A DNA stretch of 64,000 nt from Stappia sp. MMSF_3263 (GCF_030733745.1 NZ_JASHIK010000003.1:38501-102500), one strand, 5' to 3'. Numbered from the stretch's first letter, positions 1-10,702 are shown. The notes: generated by a model from the letters alone, not told the origin. A program made the numbers and translations.

Positions 1-1
1 C

Positions 2-115
2 GGCATGACCCACGGCGGCACGGCCCTGCCGCTGGCCCTGATCATCGCCGCCAACGGCGTGGGCGCCGCACTTGTCTTTCTCGCAACAGCCCGGGCAAGG
101 GCGGCTGGCGTGTAG
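2..115 (+). CDS. C-terminal end of a membrane transporter (MFS-like), partial
   Basis: The window opens inside a gene read in the frame beginning at base 2 and ending at TAG 113-115. The 37 visible residues contain one hydrophobic stretch (LPLALIIAANGVGAALVFL) followed by a short Ala/Arg-rich tail, which is what the last transmembrane helix and cytoplasmic end of a 12-helix transporter look like. Major facilitator (Bcr/CflA-type or similar) is my best guess, but too little is present to identify the family. It converges on the penicillin-binding protein gene, whose stop codon lies only about ten bases away. Confidence 0.45.
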   Translation, partial: GMTHGGTALPLALIIAANGVGAALVFLATARARAAGV

Positions 116-124
116 CCTGGAACC

Positions 125-2323
125 CTAACCGCCGAAGATCCGGTTGAGCAGGTCGAGCGGTCCGCCGCCGCCCTCGCCGTCGCGCATCGGCGGCAGGCGG
201 CGGGCGGGGTCGCCTTCCGCGGGAATGTCGCGCATCGGCATGTCGAGCGGCGCGGCCGGTTCCGCCACCTGGACGGGGCGGTCGGAAATGCCGGGAAGGC
301 CGGCGACCGGCAGGCCCTGGTGACCGGCCGACATCACGTCCTTCCAGATCTTTGCCGGCAGCGACCCGCCGGTTGCCCGCTTGGTCGGCGAATTGTCGTC
401 ATTGCCGAGCCAGACGGCGGTGGTCATGCTGCCGGTGTAGCCGATGAACCAGCCGTCACGGAAATCCTGGCTGGTGCCCGTCTTGCCGCCGGCCGGACGA
501 CCGGCAAGATGCGCCGCCTTGCCCGTGCCAGTCATCAGGGTCTCGCCCATCATCATGTTCATGTCCGACAGGGTCCGGTGGTCGATCACCCGACCGCCGC
601 CATCGCCCTTGCGGGCATAGAGCAGCTTGCCGTCCATCGTGCGGATCGAGCGGATGACATGCGGTACGACCGCGTGGCCGCCGTTGGAAAAGGGCACATA
701 GGCGGCGGCGATTTCCAGCGGCGTCACTTCCGAGGTGCCGAGCGAGATCGACAGGTTGGAGGCAAGCGGCGAGGAAATGCCGAGCTTGCGCGCCGTGCGG
801 ATGATCGCCTTCGGGCCGACCTCGTTGGCAAGGCGCGCGGCGACCGTGTTGAGCGACAGCGACAGGGCTTCCGTCAACGTCACCGGTCCGCGATAGGATT
901 TGGAATAGTTTTGCGGCGCCCACTTGCCGATCTTGACCGGAGCGTCCTGGCGCACGGTGCCGGGCGTCAGGCCGCGTTCCAGCGCCGCCAGGTAGACGAA
1001 CGGCTTGAAGGCCGAACCCGGCTGGCGGCGGGCATTGACGGCGCGGTTGAACTGGCTGCGGGAATAGTCGCGCCCCCCCACCAGCGCCTTGACCGCGCCG
1101 GAACCGTCGAGCGTCACCACCGCGCCCTGGCCGACGCCGCGCTTGGCGCCTTCCTCGTCAAGCGCCCGGCGCAGTGCGTCCTCGGCGATGATTTGCAGGC
1201 CCAGGTCGATGGTCGTGTCGACGATGATGTCGGCATCGACGGCGCCGACATAACCCGGGAGCCGCTCCATCACCCAGTCGGCGACGTAGTTCTCGCTGGC
1301 CGAGGTGTGGTGGGTGACGACACGCATCGGCGCGGCGATGGCGTCGGTCGCCTCGCGCTCGGTGAGATAGCCCTCCTCGGCCATTGCGCCGAGAACGGTC
1401 GCGGCGCGCTCCGCGGCAAGGTCCGGATTGCGGGTCGGGGCATAGCGCGACGGCGCCTTCAGCAATCCGGCGAGCGTTGCCGCCTCGGCGATGCTGACGA
1501 GGCGGGCGGACTTGCCGAAATAGCGCCGCGCCGCGCCATCGACGCCGTAGGCGCCGGCGCCGAAATAGACCCGGTTGAGATACATCTCCAGGATTTCGTC
1601 CTTGGAGTAGCTGGCTTCCAGCCAGATCGCCAGGACCGCCTCCTGCACCTTGCGCTTCAAGGTCCGGTCGGGTTCGAGGAAGAGGTTCTTGGCGAGCTGC
1701 TGCGTCAGCGTCGAGCCGCCCTGCACGAGCCGTCCTGAGGTGATGTTGGTGAACACGGCGCGGGCAAGGCCGAGCGGATCGAGACCGAAATGCGAGCGGA
1801 AGCGCCGGTCCTCGATGGCAATCACCGCCTGCGGGAGATAGGGCGGCAACTGTTCCAGGCGCACCGCCTCGCCGCCGGTGTCGCCGCGATTTGCCATCAA
1901 TGTGCCGTCGGCCGCGACAATACGGACATTGGGCGGGCGCTGCGGCACCTTCCATTCCGAGGTCGGTGGCAGGTAGGCGGCGTAATAGATGAGCACGCCG
2001 GCGCCGCCGATGCCGGCCCAGATGCACAGCACGAAGCCCCAGTAGACCGCCCGGCGGATCAGCCCGACAAGTCCGCCGCGCCGACGCCTTGCCTTCCCCT
2101 TTCGGCCGCCGCCGCGCGGCGGGCGGCCATTGCCGCCGGAGCGACCCTTTGTCTCCGCGTCGCCCTTCCGTCCGCGGGACGCACGCTGCCGGGACGGCTT
2201 GCCGCCGGCCGCCGGCCTGTCCGCGCCCGTCAGCCGCATGTCGAGCGTGCCGGCCTCGGGTCCATCGAGGCGCGGCTCCACGCGCGGTTCGCGCCGTTTT
2301 CCGGTTGACGGTCCTCGTGCCAT
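125..2323 (-). CDS. Bifunctional class A penicillin-binding protein (PBP1A family)
   Basis: This 732-residue protein polymerises glycan strands and cross-links stem peptides of peptidoglycan on the periplasmic face of the inner membrane. Residues 1-90 are a basic, Gly/Arg-rich cytoplasmic tail; one transmembrane helix spans about 93-115. The glycosyltransferase family 51 domain has its catalytic glutamate in EDRRF (Glu171), the GGSTLTQQLAKN motif at 202-213 and EMYLNRVYFG near 246-255. The transpeptidase domain shows SAFK (nucleophile Ser437), SLN (490-492) and KTGTS (614-618), so both activities look intact. The length is slightly below the usual 750-850 of PBP1A. The start is the first ATG of the frame with only a weak Shine-Dalgarno (AAGGGAAG about 18 bases upstream), so a later start inside the basic tail is possible. 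It is divergent from the DUF1330 gene, with a CtrA-like site between them. Confidence 0.93.
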   Translation of the reverse strand: MARGPSTGKRREPRVEPRLDGPEAGTLDMRLTGADRPAAGGKPSRQRASRGRKGDAETKGRSGGNGRPPRGGGRKGKARRRRGGLVGLIRRAVYWGFVLCIWAGIGGAGVLIYYAAYLPPTSEWKVPQRPPNVRIVAADGTLMANRGDTGGEAVRLEQLPPYLPQAVIAIEDRRFRSHFGLDPLGLARAVFTNITSGRLVQGGSTLTQQLAKNLFLEPDRTLKRKVQEAVLAIWLEASYSKDEILEMYLNRVYFGAGAYGVDGAARRYFGKSARLVSIAEAATLAGLLKAPSRYAPTRNPDLAAERAATVLGAMAEEGYLTEREATDAIAAPMRVVTHHTSASENYVADWVMERLPGYVGAVDADIIVDTTIDLGLQIIAEDALRRALDEEGAKRGVGQGAVVTLDGSGAVKALVGGRDYSRSQFNRAVNARRQPGSAFKPFVYLAALERGLTPGTVRQDAPVKIGKWAPQNYSKSYRGPVTLTEALSLSLNTVAARLANEVGPKAIIRTARKLGISSPLASNLSISLGTSEVTPLEIAAAYVPFSNGGHAVVPHVIRSIRTMDGKLLYARKGDGGGRVIDHRTLSDMNMMMGETLMTGTGKAAHLAGRPAGGKTGTSQDFRDGWFIGYTGSMTTAVWLGNDDNSPTKRATGGSLPAKIWKDVMSAGHQGLPVAGLPGISDRPVQVAEPAAPLDMPMRDIPAEGDPARRLPPMRDGEGGGGPLDLLNRIFGG

Positions 2324-2386
2324 GCCTGCGGTCTGCGTCTTCCCTTGGGAGCGAAAGGCTCCTTTGTCCCTCGTGTCGGGGTGAAG

Positions 2387-2406
2387 CTTAAATGCGGCAA
2401 TTTAAG
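2387..2406. promoter_or_regulatory. 20-bp palindrome upstream of the PBP gene
   Basis: Two perfect 7-base arms, CTTAAAT and ATTTAAG, flank a 6-base spacer, about 65 bases upstream of the penicillin-binding protein start codon. The A/T-rich arms stand out in a region of very high G+C. The shape is that of a dimeric repressor operator, but I cannot name the regulator. It abuts the CtrA-like site that starts at 2402. Confidence 0.4.
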
Positions 2407-2416
2407 GGGGTGTTAA
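2402..2416. promoter_or_regulatory. Candidate CtrA binding site (TTAA-N7-TTAA)
   Basis: TTAA at 2402-2405 and TTAA at 2413-2416 are separated by exactly seven bases (GGGGGTG), matching the core of the alphaproteobacterial cell-cycle regulator CtrA. TTAA is rare in this G+C-rich sequence, so the spacing is unlikely to be trivial. The site lies between the divergent penicillin-binding protein and DUF1330 genes and could serve either. Confidence 0.45.
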
Positions 2417-2542
2417 GTCTGACGCACCGCGCCCGGGGCGGGCTCCCGCGCGGCTTTACAGGCAGGGGCGCGGCGGGCTACGCCTGAAGACCGAAATCGC
2501 CACCGGCAAGGTGCGCAGGAGAGGATCAGGGGACGAGACGGC

Positions 2543-2845
2543 ATGGCGAAGGGATACTGGGTGGCGCGGGTCGATGTGACGGACGCCGACGCTTACAAGG
2601 CGTACATCGCGGCCAACGCGGAGGCGTTTCACGCCTATGGCGCCCGCTTCATCGTGCGGGGCGGCCGGTTCGAGTGCAAGGAGGGCGCGGCGCGGGCGCG
2701 CAATGTCGTCATCGAGTTCGACAGCTATGAAAAGGCACTCGAATGCTACGAGAGCGAGGCCTATGGGCGCGCGATGTCGCTGCGCCTTGGGCAGGCTGTC
2801 TCCGACCTGGTCATCATCGAGGGTTACGACGGCCCGCAACCGTGA
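2543..2845 (+). CDS. DUF1330 domain-containing protein
   Basis: A 100-residue soluble protein of the DUF1330 family, a small dimeric alpha/beta-barrel (ferredoxin-like) fold. Visible family features are the opening GYWVARVDVTD, the conserved Y-K-Y region (DAYKAYI), the R-G-G-R turn near residue 40 and the VVIEFDSYEKAL segment. No enzymatic role is established for the family and no catalytic motif is evident. The stop codon overlaps the GTG start of the next gene (GTGA), so the two are translationally coupled. Confidence 0.85.
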   Translation: MAKGYWVARVDVTDADAYKAYIAANAEAFHAYGARFIVRGGRFECKEGAARARNVVIEFDSYEKALECYESEAYGRAMSLRLGQAVSDLVIIEGYDGPQP

Positions 2846-3321
2846 CCCGGTCGGCCGGCGCTTTCGTCGTGCGTCCGGTGGAACGCCCGGAGGTCGATGC
2901 ATTGCATGCATTGTGGCAGGCGGCCGACGATCGCGGCGACTGGCGGCCGGCCTCCGGTGGCCAGGGGCTTGTCGAGGAACTCGACATCCTCGCCTCGGAA
3001 GGGCGGGTCTGGGCGGCCTTCCAGCGGGGCCTTCCGGTCGCGCTTGCCGCCGCAGGCGATCTGGACGGGGCCTTGTGGCTGTCGGTGTTCGGCGTATCGC
3101 GGACCTGCCGGGGACGCGGACTGGCGAGCTCGCTTCTGGCGGCCGTCCTCGGCTATGGGCAATGGGCCCAGTATCCGGCGCTGGTGGTGCTGGCGCCGAA
3201 AGGCGAAAACGCCTTTCTGGAACGGGTCGGATTCATGCGGCTCGACGGCGAGCGGCTTGCAGGAGGCGTCCGTGCGCTGGCCCGTTCGCGCGATCTGGCG
3301 GTCTGGGTCCGGCGGATCTGA
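2842..3321 (+). CDS. GNAT family N-acetyltransferase
   Basis: A 159-residue protein read from GTG 2842, which overlaps the DUF1330 stop codon. The acetyl-CoA binding signature of the GCN5 fold is present as VSRTCRGRGLASSLL (R-G-x-G-x-A), and the C-terminal NAFLERVGF segment matches the last strand-helix of the fold. A longer in-frame version would begin inside the upstream gene and is unlikely. The substrate (amine, antibiotic, amino acid or protein terminus) cannot be deduced. It converges with the olsB-like gene 20 bases downstream. Confidence 0.85.
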   Translation: MTRSAGAFVVRPVERPEVDALHALWQAADDRGDWRPASGGQGLVEELDILASEGRVWAAFQRGLPVALAAAGDLDGALWLSVFGVSRTCRGRGLASSLLAAVLGYGQWAQYPALVVLAPKGENAFLERVGFMRLDGERLAGGVRALARSRDLAVWVRRI

Positions 3322-3340
3322 CACCGCTGCGGCAGATCGG

Positions 3341-4282
3341 CTACTGGCTGGCGTAACGTCCGGCGTCTGCCCCGTAATGGTTGACATAGCGGCTGTTCAG
3401 CGCCTGCACCGGCATGACGATCAGCACGTCCGTTGTGCCGAACTGGTGGTCAACCACGGCGCCGTCGCCGATATAGGCGCCGAGCCGCAGGTAGCCCTTG
3501 ATCAGCGGCGGCAATTCACGCAGGGCCTGGCGCTCGTTGACCTCGGCCCGTGGCAGGCGGTTCATGTCGACATAGCGGGCGTCGAGTGCCCGCACGCGCC
3601 ATTCCTCCGGTGCCCGCGCATTGTGGTGCAGGAAGGCCAGTTGGGAGGCCAGACGCTCGGGATCGGTGCCTTCGATCGAGGCGCAGCCGACCATCACGTC
3701 GATGCGGTGCATCAGCACGTAGGCCCAGATACCGTGCCAGAGCAGCTCCACAGTGCGCTTGGTGCGGTAGGGCTTGAGGACGCAGGAGCGACCAAGTTCC
3801 AGGAATTGCAGGCGCGGATGGGCGTCCACCAGCGACTGGATGTCGAATTCGCTGGCCGTGTAGAAGCCGGCATGGCGCTCGGCGACATCCTGGCGCAGCA
3901 GCCGGTAGGTGCCCACGATCCGGGGTTTGCGCCGGCCGAGCGCGTTGCGCTCCGTTGTCTCGTGATCCAGCACCAGAAGATGGTCGCAGATCGTGTCATA
4001 GGCGTCGACGTCGCGGCCGAGTGTCGCGGTGTGCGGGTCGGCGACCGCCGACATCTCCTCGTAGAAAACGTGGTAGCGCAGCTCCTGCGCCTTGCGGATC
4101 TCCTTGGCGGTGCGCGCCAGGCGAACCTCGAGGGGACCGATGCGGCCGAGACTTGGCGTATGACGACCGGCGGGAGCGGTCTTGGTGCCCGGAAGCCAGG
4201 CGTGGCGCAAGGCTGCGCCGGCCGCTGCGGGAACGAACTTGCGCACAAGACTGCGCGGCGACAAAAGTGCGTTCCTTGTCAT
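3341..4282 (-). CDS. olsB: L-ornithine N-alpha-acyltransferase (OlsB-like)
   Basis: This 313-residue GNAT-fold acyltransferase resembles OlsB, which moves a 3-hydroxyacyl chain from acyl carrier protein to the alpha-amine of ornithine to give lyso-ornithine lipid, a phosphorus-free membrane lipid precursor. Family features are ELRYHVFYEEM at 67-77, the acidic VDAYDTICDHLLVLD stretch at 92-106, ELGRSCVLKPYR and the hydrophobic W-x-Y-V-L-M-H-R segment near the middle. The first ~45 residues are a basic leader usual in rhizobial members. The partner acyltransferase gene olsA is not adjacent. A sigma70-like promoter is visible about 165 bases upstream. Confidence 0.85.
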   Translation of the reverse strand: MTRNALLSPRSLVRKFVPAAAGAALRHAWLPGTKTAPAGRHTPSLGRIGPLEVRLARTAKEIRKAQELRYHVFYEEMSAVADPHTATLGRDVDAYDTICDHLLVLDHETTERNALGRRKPRIVGTYRLLRQDVAERHAGFYTASEFDIQSLVDAHPRLQFLELGRSCVLKPYRTKRTVELLWHGIWAYVLMHRIDVMVGCASIEGTDPERLASQLAFLHHNARAPEEWRVRALDARYVDMNRLPRAEVNERQALRELPPLIKGYLRLGAYIGDGAVVDHQFGTTDVLIVMPVQALNSRYVNHYGADAGRYASQ

Positions 4283-4445
4283 GGCCCCGATGCCTTCCCT
4301 GACTGCCCCCGAGCGGATGCTTCCAAGGCATCCCGCTTATGATTATCTCGGCTGCCCTCGTCCGTTTTGCAAGTCACCCGGTTAAGGAGCCGAATGCGGA
4401 CGGACATGCCGGATCGCGCGATCAATCGCGTCGAGCGTGCCGTAG

Positions 4446-4474
4446 ATCATACTTTCCCGACACTTGCGTGACAA
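4446..4474 (-). promoter_or_regulatory. Sigma70-like promoter for the olsB-like gene
   Basis: On the minus strand TTGTCA (4474-4469) and TATGAT (4451-4446) are separated by exactly 17 bases, an excellent match to the housekeeping -35/-10 pattern in otherwise G+C-rich DNA. The start codon of the olsB-like gene is at 4282, leaving a leader of about 160 bases. The rest of the 218-bp spacer before the hybrid kinase stop shows no gene. Confidence 0.5.
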
Positions 4475-4500
4475 TTGACGATGTTTTTGACAAGCCGGCG

Positions 4501-6846
4501 TCAGAACCGGCTGGAGCCCCGTTCCCGGGTGATGCGCCGGCTCAGGAGATCAGGGTCGAGAGGCTTGGCGAAAACCGCGTCGGCGCCCGCGGCAAGCGCG
4601 GCCTCCTCGGCGTCCGGGGTCACATCGGCGGTTACCGCGAACACCGGAATGCGCGACCATTTGCCGTCGTGCTCCAACGCGCGGAACCGTCGGATCGCGG
4701 TGACCCCGTCGACGACCGGCATGTGAAGATCCATCAGGATCAGGTCGAAACCGCCGTCCGCGGCCACGTCCAGGGCTTCCGCCCCGTCGCCCACGACGAC
4801 CGGCTCGTGGCCGAGCTTGCGCAGCAAGGCTTCGCTCAGCATCCGGTTGATGTCGTTGTCATCGGCAACCAGAACCCGCAACGGTCGCGCGGGTGATGAC
4901 GCCGTGTTCGTGTCCTCCGCGTCCGGTGCCTGGCCGGCGACATGCGTCGTTCCGCTCGCCTGCTCCCAGGGACACCATTCGCTCTCGTGGCCCAGCAGGG
5001 TGTGGGCCAACTTCACCAGCGATGCGGAGCGTACGGGGCGAATCAGATAGCCGCCGAAGCCGGCCTCGCGCAGGCGCGGCAACCGGTCACGGTCGGCGGG
5101 CGCTATGAGGGCCGCGGCCGGCGCCTGGACCCCGACGGCGCGGGCACCGGCGAGCCAGGCTCCGGCATCGGCCACGCAGCCTGGATCGAGCAACACGAGA
5201 TCGGCGGCAAGCAGCTTTTCGTCGCCGGTTTCGTCGCCGGGCGTTACCAGCGCGACCTGCGCGCCATGCGCCTTCAGCGACCGTGCGGCGAGTGGCGCCT
5301 CGATCCGGCTGGCCGAGACGATGACAACCTGCGCCGCGCCGAGATCGGCGAGGCCGTCCGGTGCGTCCTCGATCACCTCGAGGGGCAGTTCGACGCGGAA
5401 ACAGGCGCCCTTGCCGGGATCCGAGTGTGCCGTGACGTCGCCGCCCATCAACCGCGCCAGCCGGCGCGAGATGGCCAGTCCGAGGCCAGCCCCGTCGAAA
5501 CGGCGCGCCGGTCCATGGTCGACCTGTTCGAATTCCTCGAACAGGCGCTCGCCTTCGCCTGCGGCGAACCCGATGCCCGTGTCGCGCACGGCGATCGCGA
5601 ACCTGGGTGTCCCGGAAGCGTCGGCCGAGACGGTTTCGATCGATACCTCGACGCCTCCGGTCTCCGTGAACTTGAGGCCGTTGCCGGCAAGGTTGAACAG
5701 GATCTGGCGCAACCGGGTCGGATCGATGGAAATGCGTCGCGGCATGTCGGGCGCGATGAAGCAGCCGATCTCAAGTCCCTTCGACTGCGCGCGCGGTCCC
5801 AGAAGTTCCACGACACCCTCGGCAAGCGATGCGATCTCGACCTCGTCGGGGACAAGGTCGAGCCGTCCGGCTTCGATTCGCGAGAGGTCGAGCACCTCGC
5901 TGATCAGGAGCAGCAGGATTTCGCCGGAGCTTCGAACCGCCTCCACATAGCTGCGCTGCTCGGCGGTCAGCCGTGTGTCGCACAGCAGTCCGGCCATGCC
6001 GAGAATGCCGTTGAGCGGCGTGCGGATCTCGTGGCTGACAGTGGCCAGGAAACGGCTTTTCGAGGCGCTCGCGATTTCGGCCTGGTTGCGGGCGGCAACG
6101 AGGGCGTCCTCGATGCCGCGCCGGTCCGACACGTCGCGCAGCATGGTCTGGATCAACGGTTCGCCGCTCTTGCCGTCACGCACCGCGACGTCGCGGCGCG
6201 CGAACCACCTGGCCCCGTTGGCGGTCTCGATGAGGATGTCGCCGCTGCTCGTCTCGGCTGGGCCGGCAAGCGGTTCACGGGCCGTACGATCCGCATTGCC
6301 GTGCAGCGCCGCGGCCAGTCCTTCCGGAAATAGCCCCTGTGCGGCGTCATTGGCGTAGACGATCTCTCCGCCGACGCGCCACCGGGTGACGACGTCGCCG
6401 AGTGTGTCGAGCACGTCGCGCAGGCGTGCGTCGCTTTCCTTCAGCCGCCAGGTCTCGTCACGCAGGCGTTCGTTGTCTCGGGCAAGCGACAGCCTCTCGC
6501 GGACCAGCGCATCGATCCGCGCCGAGGCGTCGGCAAGCGCCTGTCGGTCGCTGCGGCGGCGGGCCTCGAGCGCGCTGAACACTCCGGTCGCCAGCCCGGT
6601 TAGCGCAAGCGCCGTGCCGGCAACGGTAAGGCGCAGCGTCTCCGGCACCACCGCCACGACGAGAGCCGCGCCGCCAACGAAGGCTGCGAAGGAGACGGCG
6701 ACAAGCACAAGGCCGCCAAGAACGCCGGCAAGGGTGCGCGGTGCGGCGAGCGCCGAAGCCTCGCCCGCACGGGCCTCGATGCGCTCAGATGCGGTCGTTC
6801 CGGTGTCGCGTTGCTCCGCACGGTCATGGCGTTTCGGGGCGGCCAC
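4501..6846 (-). CDS. Membrane-bound hybrid sensor histidine kinase with PAS domain and receiver
   Basis: A 781-residue hybrid kinase. Two hydrophobic segments (about 41-66 and 73-92) anchor it, followed by a coiled coil (about 95-145) and a PAS-like sensor (145-245). The dimerisation/phosphoacceptor domain carries [15 protein letters not shown] with His272. The ATPase domain shows the N-box ([11 protein letters not shown], ~384-394), DTGIGF (422-427) and GLGLAIS (454-460). Residues 504-612 fold like a receiver but I cannot place a phosphoacceptor Asp there. A second, complete receiver (655-770) has DDND at 662-665 and Asp706 in LMDLHMP. No partner histidine phosphotransferase or output gene is adjacent, so the signal and target are unknown. 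It could equally act as an ArcB/BarA-style relay. Confidence 0.9.
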   Translation of the reverse strand: MAAPKRHDRAEQRDTGTTASERIEARAGEASALAAPRTLAGVLGGLVLVAVSFAAFVGGAALVVAVVPETLRLTVAGTALALTGLATGVFSALEARRRSDRQALADASARIDALVRERLSLARDNERLRDETWRLKESDARLRDVLDTLGDVVTRWRVGGEIVYANDAAQGLFPEGLAAALHGNADRTAREPLAGPAETSSGDILIETANGARWFARRDVAVRDGKSGEPLIQTMLRDVSDRRGIEDALVAARNQAEIASASKSRFLATVSHEIRTPLNGILGMAGLLCDTRLTAEQRSYVEAVRSSGEILLLLISEVLDLSRIEAGRLDLVPDEVEIASLAEGVVELLGPRAQSKGLEIGCFIAPDMPRRISIDPTRLRQILFNLAGNGLKFTETGGVEVSIETVSADASGTPRFAIAVRDTGIGFAAGEGERLFEEFEQVDHGPARRFDGAGLGLAISRRLARLMGGDVTAHSDPGKGACFRVELPLEVIEDAPDGLADLGAAQVVIVSASRIEAPLAARSLKAHGAQVALVTPGDETGDEKLLAADLVLLDPGCVADAGAWLAGARAVGVQAPAAALIAPADRDRLPRLREAGFGGYLIRPVRSASLVKLAHTLLGHESEWCPWEQASGTTHVAGQAPDAEDTNTASSPARPLRVLVADDNDINRMLSEALLRKLGHEPVVVGDGAEALDVAADGGFDLILMDLHMPVVDGVTAIRRFRALEHDGKWSRIPVFAVTADVTPDAEEAALAAGADAVFAKPLDPDLLSRRITRERGSSRF

Positions 6847-6972
6847 CTGCTCTCCTCGTCAATCGGTTGGTCCGCGCAAGGCACACGAACCTGTCCATTT
6901 TCGGCGGGAGAGATTGAGAAACCGTTGCGGCAAAAGGCCTTGAGTGGGGCGGACTACCTGGAACCGGCGGCC

Positions 6973-6994
6973 GATGCGCCCGCAAGCGGGCGCA

Positions 6995-6996
<2 letters not shown>
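6973..6996 (-). terminator. Hairpin overlapping the LLM oxidoreductase stop codon
   Basis: An 11-bp perfect inverted repeat (GATGCGCCCGC / GCGGGCGCATC) with a two-base spacer overlaps the stop codon of the minus-strand flavin monooxygenase gene. It has the stability of a terminator stem but no following T run, so it may stabilise the 3' end or act with Rho. Confidence 0.5.
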
Positions 6997-8014
<1,018 letters not shown>

Positions 8015-8035
8015 GAGGATCTCCGTTGGATCCTC
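8015..8035. promoter_or_regulatory. Inverted repeat covering the LLM oxidoreductase ribosome binding site
   Basis: The sequence immediately before the ATG is GAGGATC, seven bases, then GATCCTC, a perfect 7-bp inverted repeat. On the minus strand transcript it includes the GGAG Shine-Dalgarno, so it could either be an operator or fold to hide the ribosome binding site. Confidence 0.4.
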
Positions 8036-8078
8036 ATTTAGGATGCGGCGGCCCAGCAGCCAAGGGCGGAGGGGGCGC

Positions 8079-9605
8079 TCAGGCCGCCCGGCGTTCCAGA
8101 CTGGCGCCCCGATAGCTGAGCGCTTCGGCCAGATGCAGGCGCGAGACGGTTTCCGCGCCGTCCAGATCGGCCAGCGTGCGGGCGACCTTGAGCACCCGGT
8201 GATAGCCGCGCGCCGAGAGCTGCAGGGCGTCGGCCGCGCCCTGCAGGAGCTCCATCCCGGCGGCATCGGGAGCCGCGACCTGCTCGATCAGCCGTGCGCC
8301 TGCCTGCGCATTGGTGCGCGCCGAAACGCCGAGGACGGAATACCGTTGCGTCTGCCTTTGCCGCGCCGCCGCCACGCGGCCGGCGACGGCGCTTGAGCTT
8401 TCCGCGTCTGCCGGCCGGATCAGGTCGGCGGCGGAGACCGCCGGAACCTCGATGCGCAGGTCGAGCCGGTCGAGCAGCGGGCCCGACAGGCGCGACTGGT
8501 ACTCGCTCGCACAGCGTTCGCCCCGCCGGCATGTGTGGCCGGGTTCGCCCGCATGGCCGCAGCGGCAGGGGTTCATCGCCGCGATCAGCTGAACGCGCGA
8601 GGGATAGCTGGTGCGGTGGTTGGCGCGCACGATGACCGTCTCGCCGCTTTCCAGCGGCTGCCGCAGGCTGTCGAGCACCTGGGGGTGGAACTCGGGCAAC
8701 TCGTCGAGGAACAGCACGCCGTTGTGCGCAAGCGAGACTTCGCCGGGTCGGGCCCGGATGCCGCCGCCGACAAGCGCTGCCATGGAGGCGGAATGATGCG
8801 GCGCGCGAAACGGTCGCCGGTCGGTCAGCCGTCCGTCCGCCAGTTCGCCGGCGATCGAGGAGATCATCGAGACCTCCAGCAACTCCTTCGGGCTGAGCGG
8901 CGGCAGGATCGACGGCAGACGGGTGGCGAGCATCGACTTGCCGGCGCCCGGCGGTCCGATCATCAGCAGGTTGTGGCCGCCGCCGGCCGCGATCTCAAGC
9001 GCGCGCTTGGCGGTCTCCTGGCCGCGTACCTCCGAAAGGTCCGGCAGCACTGCAGGGTCGGCGTTCAGCTTCGGCGCGGGACGCGACAGCATCTGCGTGC
9101 CCTTGAAGTGGTTGGCGAGCTGGATCAGCGAGACCGGTGCGAGCAGGTCCATCTCCGGATCGGCCCAGGCGGCCTCCGCACCGCAGGTCGCCGGGCAGAT
9201 AAGGCCCTTGGACAGTGTGTTGGCGCCGATCGCCGCCGGCAGCACACCGGCGACGGCCGTGATCGTGCCGTCCAGCGCCAGTTCGCCAAGCACGACATAG
9301 CGCTCCAGCTCGGCGGCCGGTACCGCGCCCATGGCAGCCATCAGCGCCAGCGCGATCGGCAGGTCGAAATGCGATCCTTCCTTGGGAAGGTCGGCGGGGG
9401 CAAGGTTGACGGTGACGCGCTTGGCCGGCAGCGACAGGCCTGATGCCAGCAAGGCGGAACGCACCCGCTCGCGGCTTTCGCCGACCGCCTTGTCCGGCAG
9501 GCCGACAATCGTGAAGGCGACCTGGCCGGGGCCGATCTGCACCTGCACATCGACAGGTTGCGCCTCGATCCCCTGGAACGCGACCGTCGTGACCCGCGAA
9601 ACCAT
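8079..9605 (-). CDS. comM: YifB/ComM family Mg chelatase-like AAA ATPase
   Basis: A 508-residue AAA+ protein. In naturally competent bacteria ComM is a hexameric helicase that drives branch migration during integration of incoming DNA. The N-terminal ChlI-like (Lon-S5-like) domain covers about 20-140, the Walker A GPPGAGKS is at 217-224, and the Mg-chelatase ATPase domain continues through FLDELPEF and the sensor region. A cysteine-rich PCRCGH...CRRGERC stretch after the ATPase core suggests a zinc-binding insert typical of the family. The C-terminal YifB domain ends in SYR. Length is standard. It is followed on the same strand by gshB after a 120-bp spacer in which I see no gene. Confidence 0.95.
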   Translation of the reverse strand: MVSRVTTVAFQGIEAQPVDVQVQIGPGQVAFTIVGLPDKAVGESRERVRSALLASGLSLPAKRVTVNLAPADLPKEGSHFDLPIALALMAAMGAVPAAELERYVVLGELALDGTITAVAGVLPAAIGANTLSKGLICPATCGAEAAWADPEMDLLAPVSLIQLANHFKGTQMLSRPAPKLNADPAVLPDLSEVRGQETAKRALEIAAGGGHNLLMIGPPGAGKSMLATRLPSILPPLSPKELLEVSMISSIAGELADGRLTDRRPFRAPHHSASMAALVGGGIRARPGEVSLAHNGVLFLDELPEFHPQVLDSLRQPLESGETVIVRANHRTSYPSRVQLIAAMNPCRCGHAGEPGHTCRRGERCASEYQSRLSGPLLDRLDLRIEVPAVSAADLIRPADAESSSAVAGRVAAARQRQTQRYSVLGVSARTNAQAGARLIEQVAAPDAAGMELLQGAADALQLSARGYHRVLKVARTLADLDGAETVSRLHLAEALSYRGASLERRAA

Positions 9606-9727
9606 CGCCCCTCCCGCCTCCGTAGCCTTGCGCGCGACCGGCGCAACTGGACTGGATGCAACTTAGCGCAACCGGAAGTCGGTCACAACCGGGGCGGGAG
9701 ACGGGGCGGCGACTCGCGGAAAGAGGA

Positions 9728-10702
9728 TCAGGTCGCGGCGCGCTTGGCCTCCACGACATCCCAGACCTTGCCGGCGATGTCGGGGCCGCCGAGGCGGGCA
9801 ACGGCGCGGATGCCGGTGGGGGCCGTCACGTTGATTTCCGTCAGGCAGCCGTCGATGACGTCGATGCCGACGAGGATCAGGCCCTTCTCGCGCAGGGCCG
9901 GGCCGAGGCGGGCGCAGATCTCGCGCTCGCGCGGGGTGAGGTCGGCCTCGCGCGCCGCACCGCCACGCACCATGTTGGAGCGCAGGTCGCCTGCCTGCGG
10001 CACCCGGTTGACCGCACCGGCGAACTCGCCGTCGACCAGGAGGATGCGCTTGTCGCCCTTGGAGACCTCCGGCAGGAAGCGCTGGATTACCCAGGGCTCG
10101 CGGAAGGTGGCGGCGAAGAAGTCATAGAGCGAGCCGTAATTGAGGTCGTCGGCGGTGATGCGGAAGACCGCCGCCCCGCCATGTCCGAACAGCGGCTTCA
10201 TGACGATGTCGCGGTGCTCGGCGCGAAACGCGTCGATGGCGTCCCGGTCGCGGGTGATCAGCGTTTCGGGCATCAGGTCGGCGAATTCGGTGACGAACAG
10301 CTTTTCCGGCGCGTTGCGCACCGATGCGGGGTCGTTCACCACGAGGGTCTTCGGGTGGATCTTCTCCAGCATGTGGGTCGCCGCGACATAGGCCATGTCG
10401 AAGGGCGGATCCTGCCGCATCAGGATGACGTCCATCTCGGAAAGGTCGGTGAGCCGCTTGTCCCCGAGCGAGAAATGGTTGCCCGGCTCGTCGCGCACGG
10501 TGACCGGCTCGAGCGCCGCCGTGACCGTGTCGCCGTTCATGGCGAGCCGCTCCGGCGTGTAGTGGTGCAGGACGTGGCCGCGCGCCTGGGCTTCCAGCAT
10601 CAGCGCGAAGGCGCTGTCGCCGGCGATGTTGATGCTGGAGATGTGGTCCATCTGGACCGCGACCTTGAGGGGACGGGAGGTCGGCTTTGTGGAAGACGGC
10701 AT
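9728..10702 (-). CDS. gshB: Glutathione synthase
   Basis: A 324-residue ATP-grasp enzyme that joins gamma-glutamylcysteine and glycine to make glutathione in the cytoplasm. Typical features are [20 protein letters not shown] at the N-terminus, [33 protein letters not shown], the ATP-grasp loop [13 protein letters not shown] and the Mg-binding [11 protein letters not shown] near the end. The start at ATG 10702 follows a GGAG Shine-Dalgarno; an in-frame extension runs back into yraN but has no similarity. The order rsmI-small protein-yraN-gshB on one strand suggests a transcription unit. Confidence 0.96.
   Translation of the reverse strand: MPSSTKPTSRPLKVAVQMDHISSINIAGDSAFALMLEAQARGHVLHHYTPERLAMNGDTVTAALEPVTVRDEPGNHFSLGDKRLTDLSEMDVILMRQDPPFDMAYVAATHMLEKIHPKTLVVNDPASVRNAPEKLFVTEFADLMPETLITRDRDAIDAFRAEHRDIVMKPLFGHGGAAVFRITADDLNYGSLYDFFAATFREPWVIQRFLPEVSKGDKRILLVDGEFAGAVNRVPQAGDLRSNMVRGGAAREADLTPREREICARLGPALREKGLILVGIDVIDGCLTEINVTAPTGIRAVARLGGPDIAGKVWDVVEAKRAAT

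Noticed and set aside
4465..4495. A Pho box before the olsB-like gene
   Set aside because: Three GTCA units occur on the minus strand but their spacing (12 and 7 bases) does not fit the 11-bp repeat of PhoB sites, so I do not call it although phosphate control of olsB is known in rhizobia.
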